Shown one piece after another: positions 22,637 to 33,855 of a stretch of DNA of 60,011 nt; position 1 is the stretch's first letter, and each line of letters opens with the position of its first letter. The notes under the pieces were generated by a model, which saw only the letters and a program-made list of their open reading frames with translations, made no database searches and was not told the DNA's origin. This DNA comes from Zancudomyces culisetae (taxonomy: Eukaryota > Kickxellomycota > Harpellomycetes > Harpellales > Legeriomycetaceae), in assembly GCA_001969505.1 (NCBI GenBank), contig LSSK01001323.1:1-60011 (forward strand), written 5' to 3'. A program made the translations under genes and the position numbers.

Positions 22637-22645
22637 CCCCCCCCC
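22637..22645. repeat. Poly-C run of 9
   Basis: Nine consecutive C lie in the 5.1 kb gene desert, flanked by T-rich DNA. Confidence 0.95.
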
Positions 22646-22838
22646 TGCGCATTCACCCAGTAAGTCCCAACATTTTTTTTTATTATTCTCAATTCTACTT
22701 ATTTATCAGTTATTTTGGATCCTGAGCATTTCATTGGTGAAACCATTGTAGTTTACCCAAAACAGGGCACCACTAATGTCAAGCTTTGTGTTTTCTTTTT
22801 TTTTTTTGCTCCTGCTTCCGTGTTACTCCCATTTTTGT

Positions 22839-23222
22839 TCATATTACCGCCCTTATAATTTGAATAGGCAAAATATCCAGCGTGAAATATACCCTAAAGG
22901 GGTCTGGAGAATTAGGTTGAATTTCATTTTTCAGGCATTTCCTGCCCCCACCCATGCCTAAAATCCATCTACAAAAAGAAAAGGGAAAAAGTCCCAGAAT
23001 ATTTACCAGAAAGGCATAAAAATAAGAAAAGTGTTTCCCACATTTGTTTTCCATAAAACCCAAATTAGTTTGGGTAGTTACTACTATTTTGGATGGGGGG
23101 GATGATGCAGGGACAGATTGATGATGTTGTCCCCCTTTTTCTATCGAGCATTTTACCCGCTTTATGAAATATGCCTTCTCAGTTGTATGAAAGCATTCAA
23201 GGCCAACAGACAGCAATAACAT
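22839..23222 (-). CDS. Doubtful ORF in gene desert, about 127 codons
   Basis: This ATG-initiated frame is one of the longer unexplained frames in non-coding DNA here. It has a possible membrane segment ('FAFLV'-like, around residues 75-95 of the frame) and several Cys, but no domain that I recognise. It includes low-complexity runs (Gly-Gly-Gly from a G tract). Given the amount of AT-rich DNA scanned, roughly one frame this long could occur by chance. Confidence 0.15.
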   Translation of the reverse strand: MLLLSVGLECFHTTEKAYFIKRVKCSIEKGGQHHQSVPASSPPSKIVVTTQTNLGFMENKCGKHFSYFYAFLVNILGLFPFSFCRWILGMGGGRKCLKNEIQPNSPDPFRVYFTLDILPIQIIRAVI

Positions 23223-23464
23223 GGTCAAAACTGTGGAACGCGCCGGTTCCTAGCGGTATCATATTATGTAAGACACTTGGGATAAAGGAGAAAAAACCCA
23301 TTGCTTGACATTAATAGAAAAGCTACCCCTGGATCCTCCCGTTCGCTTACTCTCACTAATTCTTCCGTCTTCATTATCAATCTCTTGTTCAGCTCTGACT
23401 TTTTTTTGTTTTGGCATGAATAGTCTTACAGCTATTAGTAATGGTTAGTTGAATTACTAAGTAT

Positions 23465-23516
23465 CGGGTGGTGTAAGTAGACAAAAAAGTAAATAAGAAA
23501 CATTAACCACCACCCG
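23465..23516. repeat. Inverted repeat, 9-bp arms
   Basis: CGGGTGGTG (23465-23473) and its exact complement CACCACCCG (23508-23516) flank a 34-nt A-rich loop. The GC-rich arms stand out in AT-rich DNA. It could be a hairpin or a pair of factor sites. Confidence 0.7.
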
Positions 23517-26051
23517 AAATATAATTACTTGCCAGCAAAGATAGAATGTTAATTATGCTAATTTGTAATTGCCCTTATTTATAACTGAATTATACAGAAG
23601 TTCGCGAATTTTAAAGCTGAGCTAGCAGTTTTAAATCGCTTATTACTTAGCTAATTGATAAAACCTCGTTTATTTCCTGTGTTTATATAGGGTTAGCATA
23701 AATATAAAATAAAACCTGTGAGTATTTTTAAACTATCTGACCTATAATTTAACTTGCATTATTAATAATTACATGGATTAGATATTCAAGATTTGTGTTT
23801 GGCTTTTACCTGATTGGTAGCAAGATTTAAACAACAAAGGTTGGGCAATCAAAATGTGAAAGGTCGCATTAAGCTTTATCGGATTTAAAGCTTAGCATAT
23901 GGTATTCAAGATTCTTAGATTCCTAGATTGCTATCTACCTATAAACAGACATTTTGTTCGCTCACTTACCTAACTTCCCCCTTCCTATACTTGACATTTT
24001 GTTTGGTCTAGCCACCGGAAAGGCTATCTAAGCGCCGATATGTTTAACTGATAACACTATGCTATTATTGGGGTATTAAAACCGTTATTAATATCTGTGA
24101 GTTTATCATAGCTTGAGCTATAATATATCACTAGTAGAGCTTTTCTTAACTCACTTTACAATCTAGTTCGACACTTATCTTGATTAGCAAACTCACAACC
24201 TTAGTTTACACCTAACTGCGTTAACAAGCAAAGGGAATTTACCTTGAATTGCCTCTACCGCACACCTTTAATGTCAATTGGTGCGATAATTTTGGTATCC
24301 CCATTTACACCAAAAAATAGCAAATCGCCTTGTTCATGTTGTCACCGTACTACATCACTTACCCAAACTACACATATTTTACGCCCCACTTGTGCTAAGA
24401 TAAAAGTTACTCAAAATACGGATAGGGAATCTACTTGAAATGAGTAGTCCTTATCATGTTTTAACTTGTTCATGAACATCCAAAGAAAGGTGCAGGAGCT
24501 GGAGTTTGCATTGCTGCACAATATAGCGACGACAGTCCAGCTGGCGCAACTGTTTTGTCTGCTTTTCTTTTATTTTTTTTCTTCTCTGTCCTTTACTTTT
24601 TCAAGTATTGCTATTACTTATGAACACCAGATTTTTTGTCAATGGCTATCTGCTTATTATTGTGTTAGTTAGCTTTTGTTTTTGTCAATACCCACACATT
24701 TTTTGGACGCTCTTCTTTTTAAGAGATGTTTTCTTGAGAAACCTATATTGATCTCACTGTCAATACTTTTAATGTCTCGACATATTGCTTCCCCTTTCCC
24801 TTCAACGCCCTGCTGAGTCAGACCAAATAACAAATGGTTTGGTAAGATCATAGGGCTGTTCTTCTTTTGATCCTTTTCCACCCAAAAAAAAAATATAGAG
24901 GAGATTAACGCAAATTTTAGAAATTATATTGTGGCGGAAATAATGAAAATGATCAAGTAAACACCAATCATAAAAATCTTTCCGTTTATTCCCTCCACCT
25001 ATTCAAGACGTGGATAAATAGATTTGAAAATGGTTATCATGTTTCATATAGCACCACCCTCTTTCACCATTTCAATTTTAGTAAATGAGTGACCTATACT
25101 AGGTTTCGAGCCAAATCCAAAATATTGCGATTTCTAATGTACTTTGATAACCCGCATAAAACTTAATTTGAAAAAACAAAACAACCTTACAAATTGTGTT
25201 ACATCCAGAACCCATTACATAATGATAAATTTTGATACTTTCACTCTTATCACCTACATATGAATAAAATGGTAATTTGTGAAATACAGTTGTACCATCT
25301 AAACTAATCAAGTGAGCTAGTGACTGTTGCGATACTATACCTTGTGATTCTCATACTTGTAATTAGGGACCAAATGATTCTGCTGTTGTAACACGTTTAA
25401 CGATTCTTTCCATTTATAGATTTAATATCTGTATTGTAAACGCCGAGAGATTTACCATTTGTTTTTTTTATAGAGTAAACACATAAAGATTTATTTTAAA
25501 AATAAACACTCACAATTGATGCAACGTTCTATAATGTACTTTTTTCTGTAAATGGATTCTGTAATGGTAAAAAAAATATCCTATTTCACAACTTATCCTT
25601 AAATTGCTAAAATACCATTGACCAGCTGGCGTCTGTGCTAGGGTCTTAAACAGTAACCATGATGAATACAGATTTACTTAATGTGTACCTTTTTATCCCG
25701 ATTTTCTTCAAAGAATAGAAGGATTAACTGCAACGAATGCGTTTTGCTATGCCTAAATCTTCCTAGTTAGGACCGATTCGATCTCAGCTTGAACTTCAAC
25801 TCAAAGCTCATACATTCACACACCTAACCTTCATTAACCAGTACGCAAACAAATTAATGGGTAGATAGCTAGGTATCTAAACAACATCCTCAGGGTCAGA
25901 CTAGATATCCCCATAGTACAGAATGAAAAGTTTCTTATATTACAGATATACTAGACTGTGATGGAGCATCAAGTACAGAAACCCTTCAAATGTCTGTCGC
26001 ACAACATTTCATACACCTAGAGAAAAAGACAGATTACTTCTACTCCAACTA

Positions 26052-26061
26052 CCCCCCCCCC
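26052..26061. repeat. Poly-C run of 10
   Basis: Ten consecutive C lie about 550 bp upstream of the MED28-like gene. Confidence 0.95.
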
Positions 26062-26607
26062 TCCTCTTTCTGCTCGAATAAAAACGATCAGCACTCTACA
26101 TAAACGATAAGCATATCGTTTATCTCGCTCTTTTTTCTTTTGCACAATTGTGTTTCTATTTTGGACAACATATTAGCCGGAATGACTATGCTTTGTGCTC
26201 TTCGTGTAAATACTTTTTGAATACACCACCATCATATAGTGCTTTTTCTTATATTTATTGTTAATTAGTTAGTGCAACAAACTATAACAAGAATGCTTTT
26301 GTATTTTTGACTACTATATTCTCTTTGAATTCTTTTTTTTTTGTGACGAAACAGCCAAGGTTGTTGTAAAGCAAAAAACTTTTACAAAACGCTAAATCTA
26401 GGTATTAAAATTGATTTTAAGAGAAATACCAAATAAATAAATAAAGGCATTTTGTATTTTAAAATATATTCGCGTTACATCCTGTGCACAAATATAAAGA
26501 AGTGTCATTTGTATATTAATATTTGCCTGCAACAATCAAGATCACCACAAAACAATTAGAAATATTTTTAAAATAAAACAGCAGTATTACTAGATAAGAA
26601 CAAGGCT

Positions 26608-27193
26608 ATGGATAAACTAATACAAGAGTTGGATACAAAGCTCGAAGCCGTACTTTCGACTAGCTTTGATAAAGTAGAAAATCCAGTCAATCAATCTTAT
26701 ACAAAGGGTAATTCGTAACTTTTTCTTTTACTTTCTAGACTATCGTATTTAGTTATGACTATAAAAATGAGGAGAAGGGATTGATGGAAACAATTGTTTT
26801 TTTAAATTACAAGATAAACTAATCTGTAAATTCCCTTTTGTTTAGATTACGAAAAGGCAGTATTACAGATAACAAACATATTAAAAGAGCTAAAAGATAT
26901 TGCTAGAGTTAAGGATAGTCATGAATATTTAAATCCCAAAGTAGGTTGTCACCTCTATTTGTTGTATATGTTTTTTCAACAATTTTTGGTATTAACTAAC
27001 TATGATGCTGACTATTAAATGAAAAATATACCTTACAAACTAGGTCATAGAAAACGTTGAAAACGACATCAAGTTGAAGAGAGAGGCTACTGAGAAGGCT
27101 CAAGCATTGCTAAACAACTGGGCTGTCAAAATGAAGGAGATTGAGCAAGAGAATCTACGAATAGTACTTCATAGCCAAGTGGGCGACCTATAA
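26608..27193 (+). CDS. Small coiled-coil protein, probable Mediator subunit Med28
   Basis: Three exons, 26608-26707, 26846-26940 and 27044-27193, give a 114-residue, almost fully helical protein with consistent phases and GT-AG introns of 138 and 103 bp. The N-terminal 'LIQELDTKLEAVLSTSF' resembles the start of animal MED28 (an L-x-x-E-L-E-x-x-F-E-A pattern). The middle 'LKELKDIARVKDSHEYL' shares its D-I-A-R, and 'VIENVENDIKLKREATEK' followed by a Trp has the spacing of MED28's second helix. This comparison is from memory and the sequence is short, so the call is moderate. If right, it sits in the Mediator head/shoulder contacting RNA polymerase II. It is convergent with the eIF6 gene (213 bp between stops). 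Confidence 0.55.
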
Positions 27194-27405
27194 AAGCACT
27201 ACCTATCCTGTATATTTAGTCGAAAACATCAATTTTTTAGCATTAACTTATTTAAAAAAAACTAGTTGTGTGTGTTTATTTTATCTCTATTTATTCAAAG
27301 AGGTTTCTATAAGACAATCAAGAAATAAAGATAGATACTAAGAAGAAAAAATAGCACAGAAATATTTATATAAACGCTGGTACAAGAAAAAATGTACTAA
27401 ATCTT

Positions 27406-28378
27406 TTACATATAATTATCAATCAAGGAATCGCGCATTTCATTAACAATTGCATAAGGATCGGCATCCTGTAGTTTGAATATACTATCAATGACACTCA
27501 GCTCGGTGGATGTGGTGTCTAGCCCAGCAAAGGCACACCAGTCATTAACAACAAGCCCTGCACCTACTACATCACTACCTCTATTTACAGTTCCGGCAAC
27601 CAATGGAACTTGTAGTAAGCTAGAAAGTTCGTCCTGATCCTGAACGCTTGTTTTTGGGTGTACAATCCCACCTTGATTTGAGATTGCACAATATGACCCT
27701 ACAAGTACATTTTCTGCTATTGTTTGTCGAAATACTTCTACTCCTAGTACGTCTGCTATTATTTCTTCGGTTTCGCGATCCAAATCAGGATGCACTAAAG
27801 CGACATAGTCATTACACGCTACTACATTTCCTAACGCCGACAATCGCTCTTCAACTCTCTGGATCGCAATCGAATCAGGTAGTGAATTCCTCAAATGCTG
27901 AAGTTCTTGATCTGTTGTGCTATTTGGCACTAACAAGCCATTCTTATTACCTGCTGTCAATCGACCTATTATTCTTGTTCCTGCTATTGATGCATGAACA
28001 ACTGGAATCACGTCCTGGAGTTGGCTTTCAAAAACACTATTTGTATTTTTATTAATTATTGTCAAGTTTGTTTTGTCACATTTTGAAGGAGTCGGAAATT
28101 CATCCGTTCATCTTTAAGCGGAAAGAGATTTAAACATACCTGTAAAAGTTCTCTGAGCCTCCTATGGCAACTAAACAGTATGAATTGGTGAGTTTGGAAA
28201 AGACTCCAACTTCGTTATTATTCTCAAATTGTGCACCTATTTTGTAGAAAACAACACTTCCAGAACTGGCACAAATTTTATCGCACATCCACAGCATGGC
28301 AGATTTTACGGAAAGGCAAAATTTTAAAATGTAGCAGATTTATCATCTGTGATCTTAATATAACTTACGGACTGCCAT
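27406..28378 (-). CDS. TIF6: Translation initiation factor 6 (eIF6/Tif6)
   Basis: Three exons, 28369-28378 (only 10 nt: MAV plus one base), 28140-28236 and 27406-28036, give 245 residues, the same length as human eIF6. The start '[19 protein letters not shown]' is nearly the family consensus and supports the tiny first exon. The pentein fold is complete: '[15 protein letters not shown]', '[15 protein letters not shown]', '[19 protein letters not shown]', '[18 protein letters not shown]' and '[15 protein letters not shown]' mark the repeats. eIF6 binds uL14 on the 60S subunit, is needed for its biogenesis in the nucleolus, and blocks premature 40S joining until released by Efl1/Sdo1. Two A7T4-5C elements lie 160-245 bp upstream of the start. 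Function is certain by conservation. Confidence 0.97.
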
Positions 28379-29215
28379 GTTCTTATTTCGATACTTTATT
28401 CGGCTCAAGCACTTGCTATTTCTAGGCTTTTATTTATTCCTTCGTGTGGGTGGCTTGTGTCTAAATGTTTTATTTTTTTGTATTTTATGGAATTTGGATG
28501 AACAGTCCCGACAGGCACCTATTTTATACTAAAATGCTAAAAAAATTTTCCTTCCTCGATTTTAACTTAAGCTTATTCAACATTGGTTTAATTGGTCGAA
28601 GAAAAAAATTTTTCGCTTTGTATTTTTAGCACAGCATTTTCACCTTTTTCTGAACTAGCTTCAAATTTAATTTGCAATACTCAAAATGCGCAGCATCTAG
28701 AATATTTTGGGAACCGCAGCTCTAACATAAAATTCGTGGTGTTTGTGTGCGTGTGAATGAGCCCGCAGTGCCCCTATTGTCAATGCTTTTCAGCCCATAT
28801 GCGTCCGCAACAATCACACAATTGTAACTCTAAATTACTGAAACCAACTAGTTTTATTCTTTCAAACGCGTTTCTCTAGGTAACCATTGACAATTGAGGT
28901 TTAAGGTTATTCCCAAAATAGCATCCAGTCCATTAACCTACACTACTTTGATCACTTGGGGCCAGCTATGGGCCTGAATTAATAAACAACTTGGTAACTA
29001 TGTGGAAATAATCGTGATCAGAAATTTATGTTTTGTTGTCATGAGAAAAGAAAAGTGTCGATTATAATGTTAAATAAAATAAATGCAAATTTTTAATAGC
29101 GCATTTTCTATATTGTATTGATATTTACTATTGCTACATGGAAGAAAAAGCAAGCAAAAAAAATAAAAGAAATCGCACCATTAAAAAGCCAAAGCTGAGA
29201 AATTGAGTACCCAAA
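28379..29215. promoter_or_regulatory. eIF6 upstream region with two RRPE-like elements
   Basis: This 840 bp spacer is the promoter side of eIF6 and the 3' side of MTG1. A7T4C at 28539-28550 and A7T5C at 28612-28624 match the AAAAATTTTC core of the yeast RRPE. They lie 160-245 bp before the eIF6 ATG, read so that the T-tract ends in C on the plus strand. No other gene is seen. Confidence 0.45.
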
Positions 29216-31048
29216 TTATGAGCTTTTTTCTTTTGCCCTCTTAAACTTCTCCAAAGACTTGGCCTTTCTTGCCTCCTTTTCTTGTTTTTTTAGCTGGTTC
29301 TTGCTAATATCATCGCTCTTGTTGATTAATCCAAGTGCCTCAAGGACGCTTGATTCATTAATATCATCTAAACAATACTGTCCAAAGCTTCCACGCCGAT
29401 ACTGTTGAATGAAAAACTGCGCAGCAAGTGTAGTATTAGGAATCCCTCCCGGCTGCAAAGCTCCTATCCTTTTTGCAACTTTTTCTAAAAAGTATTCCAA
29501 GTCATCCGTTGGGGCTTCTAATTTGAACGTCTCGATATATCTATTTCAAAGTAGACTACTGCGTATTATGCGTGTACGGGTACCAAAGTCAAAGAATAAG
29601 GAGCTAGGGAATAAACAACTATTAAATAGCCATGTTAAATCAGTGGTATGCTAATTATTTACTTGGTATTCCCAAAGTTATTCAATCTAAACAAGAGATA
29701 GTCAGCCATAGTTTCAAGCTCCGCAACATCATCGCGTATTCCACCTAGTATTGAATTTACATATCTTTTCTTAGGTTTGGTCGATATAACTTAGACTTTT
29801 GTAAACTAACTGAGGGGTAAAACGAACAAAAAGCAGCCGTTAATTTCAAAGCAGGAAAACAAATCCAGTACCTGTGAGTGCCACCTTTAGTGAATTTATG
29901 GGATTTGGAATGTATGGAATCATTACGCCTACAAGTTGCATTTTATTGTATAAATAGTTGCAATATACGGTCAACTGTGTTTAAAGTACCAGAATTTAAA
30001 TAATGACATATAATAGATATGTGTGGATTTTCTACCTGGTGTATCGTAGATATATACCTCTGGCGACTCTAAAACTTTAATGATTGTACTTAAAGACTTC
30101 GTGACACCAGGATTAGAGCCAGTTTTTGCTGCTTTTCCTACATCCATGACAATTAGTTAGATTCGTTGACGTGATGGGAAAAGCGTTGCATTTAAAACAT
30201 TGGATTCTTATTATATAGGAGCTTTGTAGCATTATGAAATTTCACAGAAAATATTAAGCCGATAGTAAAAGAGTATACCTTTATTCACTCCAACATGTCG
30301 TAGTGCGTTAATTACAGTCGATTTTCCAACGTTCGGCATTCCTACTACCATTGCTGTAATTCGAGAGTTGATATTCGAGTTTTTTTTCGAAATTTCTAAA
30401 AATAAAAAAAAAAATTGAGTCGTCGACAACAGGTCGATTCATGCATAAAATATCACTTTGGTATCTGTATACCCTGGTATGATGTTCGTGTAAGTAGGCG
30501 TATTAGCAACTGAAAGAGTATATGCGAAATACCTTTTGCATGATTAATCAACGAATTCAATGACTTTGACTCTTTGGAATTTGTTAAAAGAACATCTTGA
30601 TTTGCATATCTTTTAAACACATTTTTCAGCTCCTATTTTGAAAACAACGATGGTTATTGAAATTGTTACAATATATGAAGTGCATTTCGAAGACACTTGT
30701 CCTAAACGCTAAAAATTCCCTTCTCTTCTCCCTTCTCCCTATCGTCATCCCTAATAGTCTTGGCAACATAAGAATAAGACAAGCTAAATTTACATTTCTT
30801 GATTCTTGTGGAATTAGATCGGCTTTGTTATACACTACTACCCTGGCTATACTTCCTACAATTTTTTCAAACTCTGCATTGATTGACGAAAATGGAACTC
30901 TGGCATCTCTAACCTCAACTACAAGATTTACTTGATTTAAATTATCCTTTATTTGCTTTAGCCCTTTGGCCATATGACCAGGAAACCAATTTAGTCGCTT
31001 TGTTGTTTGGTATACCGTTCTAAAGCCTTCGCCTACAGAACCACTCAT
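29216..31048 (-). CDS. MTG1: Mitochondrial ribosome-associated GTPase Mtg1
   Basis: Seven exons on the minus strand: 30794-31048, 30533-30632, 30279-30395, 30036-30137, 29872-29928, 29663-29744 and 29216-29540. They give 345 residues with every phase matching. It is a circularly permuted GTPase of the YlqF/RbgA group. 'NWFPGHMAKGLKQI' is the family start motif. 'VVYNKADLIPQ' is the G4 motif, which comes before G1 'GMPNVGKSTVINAL'. 'KTGSNPGVTKS' holds G2 and 'VYIYDTPG' is G3. The C-terminal helical domain ends in a Lys-rich tail. Family members help assemble the large mitoribosomal subunit at the inner membrane. A classic cleavable presequence is not obvious. Introns are 107-161 bp with GTA-type donors. 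This is the most intron-rich gene in the window. Confidence 0.94.
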
Positions 31049-32100
31049 CTTCTTTATTTCCTTATGTCTTTTGTTTATTTGATCTTTTGTTGAATTGCAA
31101 AAAATAAAAATAAAGCACAAGAACAAAAAAAAAAGTATTATTGGTATCCTCGCTGATCCACTAAAAAAAAAAAGTTATTTAGCTAAATTAACTATGGTCT
31201 AAAATAAAAAATAAATATAATCAGACTTATGCCAAGCGAAGCAGTTGTCCCATCAAAATTGGCTACTCTATTCTTTACAGTTAGTGACAACGTTTTAATT
31301 GAACTACCCTATAGTTTGCGTATATGGTAATGAACTAATAACCTTTGAAAATATCGCATTTCATATGGATTCCACAAACAATTTTCTGGTACGCTCGAAG
31401 ATCCATGTAATGAGTTTAGTTTCTTTTATATTTCTGCCTACTCAAAAGATGCTAATTCCGTGTATGTGTGTGTGTGTGATTTTTTTTTAATCATTATTTT
31501 GCCAAGTAAGCTATCGGTATTATAAAATGTTTATTGACTTGAATTCAAAATTAAATTATCACCACTTGATTGTAAGTATGTTTATGATATTGTAGGTTTA
31601 GAGCTGGGGCAGTGCATAAAATGGTCAAATAAATATTAAAACCAATTCAAGTATTTATATCTATCCACTCGGTAAGGAGTCTTCAAGACGATGCAGTTAA
31701 TTATGCTAGATGTACCTTCCTACTTGGCTCCGCTCTCTTCCCCCTCTCTGCTCTGCGGCTAAACGTGTGCAGCACACTCATTTATTTATCGATTTGACAT
31801 AGCCAAGCGGGACGGGATATATTCCAAGAGTTTTTTCAGTCTGAATTTTAAAAACCGAAAGCATTTTATTCTCTCGTTTATTGGCCCAATTTATCTATAA
31901 AAATCAAAACCGGCCAACAATTACCATTTACCCGAGTGATAAAGATTCGCTGCGAAGTATCTTGAACAGTTAAATGAAAAAAATAATAATAGCAGCTGTA
32001 TTGTGATATAGTATGTAGAAAGAAAAAAAAACCCCACAACTAGCTTGAGACATAGTTTGGAGTCAAATTTTAGGAATATTTCACATTTACAGTAGCTGAA
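31049..32100. other. Divergent spacer between MTG1 and the coiled-coil gene
   Basis: This is 1.05 kb of AT-rich DNA with a (TG)n stretch near 31463-31477. A 33-codon ATG frame at 31229-31330 reads like protein but has no convincing next exon. No gene is called. Confidence 0.5.
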
Positions 32101-33855
32101 ATGAGCTATATAGGAGGTGAGTTGGCCAGCACGCTTGATTTTTGAATACTAGATTGTATACTCGGAATCTAAACTTACCCACCAAAATAAACCAAGCTTC
32201 AAAAACATAAAAAATGCACATACTTTTCTAGATATCGATGAGGAGACTGATATAATCAAGCTTAGATCGTTGTTGAGGGAATCGCGATCAAATGAACAAA
32301 TTGCGGCGCATATTGGAATTAATTTGGCCGAGCAAAACGCAGTGTTAATGAAACGATTGGATAACACCGAATTGGAACTCGACACTATCAAAGCAAAGGT
32401 AAGAATGTATAAATAAATATAAATCATTAGAATGGTTACATTCTACATATTAAGGATCCTGAATTGACAAAAAAAACATAGGTAGAAGAGATAAGAAGGG
32501 ATCGGCAAGAACACACAGAGACATCGCTTATCATACATCGTTTGTGCGAAGAGAATAGAAGAATTATTAATGACTCGTTAAAGTGTACACAAGCCTTAAA
32601 TGGCTTGAATAAAAAAATACAAGAGTTTGAAAAGCTTCATTTGGCCCTAAACGAAGAAATGTTAGAATTCAAAAATTTGGTTGCGACAATAAATGCATTT
32701 AGACGGAGAACAAACGAAAAGATGGCAAAGATTTTACATGATATAAGTAAGAATAGCAACAAATAAATCATACTATACATACTTTGTTCTTGGTGGTATT
32801 TATCTCCATACCTGTTTATGCCTTTAAGTGACATGAAATAAATACACCTATTTATTTGCTTTTTAGACAAAATACAAACAGATATGGCAGCAGAAAAAAC
32901 AGCCTCTATCGAGACGAAAGATAGGTTAGACAAGTTAGAAACCACAAACAACAGAAAAAGGGCAGAAATCTCTAATAAAATGTCCTTTTTGGAGTTCGAT
33001 GTGGTTGAGATACTAGGGTACCTAAGAAATATTGAAAAATCTATAGCTGAATTTGCCACGAGGTTCGAGAATAATGAAGAAAAGGTAAAATTTTTGTTGG
33101 GAAAACTGAGCGAAATATCGGACAAGTCAGACAAGGTTATTAACGATGTTAGCGCCGTAAGAACAGAGGTAGAGTTGAATAATATTTGTTTGCAATGGAG
33201 TCCTTTGATAAAACTCAACTCTGCACCTCGCTCACTATCTTTTGAAGATGAAAACCTAGTGACACTCAAAAGTGAGCATGTTATGTGTGCTGAGAGTAAA
33301 AATTCGATTGCTAAAGATGATTTACCGGGGTTGGAGATGCAGAATGGTAGTGCTTTTAGCATTCCAAATTGCGGAAAAGAACACATTGAAATTTCGACTC
33401 AAGATAATGATGTGGGCGAACAAAAGCATGATACAAATTATAATAGCCAGTCTAATTCTAAAAATGCGTCGGAACTAATTTCTTTGGAGGTTGAGTTGTT
33501 TGCAGAAGCATCGAAATTTTCTCAAGGTGGATCTCTTGGTAGAAACAAATATGCCAAAAGCGAATTGGGAACAAACAGTACCCCTTCAAGAAGACCAGCA
33601 AGAGCACAAAACCTTACGCCGAACATTATTAAAAATAGTACGTTTGACACAAACATCACCAACCTGGATACTACCCCTATCAACAATACTGAAAGTGCGT
33701 GGAACTCTGCGAGACCTGATTTTTCTTCGCTGAATTCGAGTAGAAACACATTTAGCTCGTCTAACTTTGTAGGAACTCTCTTTTTATCTTCCGGGCAGAT
33801 AGGTTTACGTTACAATGATCTATGGAAACCCAATTCAAGCTCACGTTACTCTTGA
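32101..33855 (+). CDS. Coiled-coil protein with CC1-box-like motif, possible dynein adaptor
   Basis: Four exons, 32101-32116 (16 nt), 32232-32398, 32482-32746 and 32867-33855, give 478 residues in phase. Residues 10-240 are nearly continuous heptad-like helix with many Lys/Glu, then a Ser/Asn/Thr-rich disordered tail to the end. Near the N-terminus 'EQIAAHIGINLAEQNAVL' (27-44) resembles the CC1-box of BICD, TRAK/Milton, HAP1 and Spindly (AA-x-x-G-x-x-L then N and L). That box binds the dynein light intermediate chain, and here too it lies at the start of the first coiled coil. I recognise no other domain, and the family is otherwise unknown to me. A role as a dynein cargo adaptor is an inference from one motif. 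The next gene (VPS23) lies 950 bp downstream on the same strand. Confidence 0.72.

Larger units (their letters stand above)
21475..26607. other. Gene desert of 5.1 kb
   Basis: This is the longest gap in the window, between the divergent SFP1-like and MED28-like genes. It is very AT-rich, especially 22000-22600. It contains C9 and C10 runs (22637-22645, 26052-26061), a 9-bp inverted repeat (23465-23516) and one doubtful 127-codon frame (about 22839-23222, minus). I see no exon chain, tRNA or transposon. It may be an extended regulatory region of the transcription factor gene or hold a non-coding RNA. Confidence 0.5.

Noticed and set aside
31229-31330. 33-codon ATG frame with ordinary-looking amino-acid composition, followed by a GTAATG donor-like site
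   Set aside because: A possible next exon at about 31420 runs into a TG repeat and low-complexity residues; no domain is formed.
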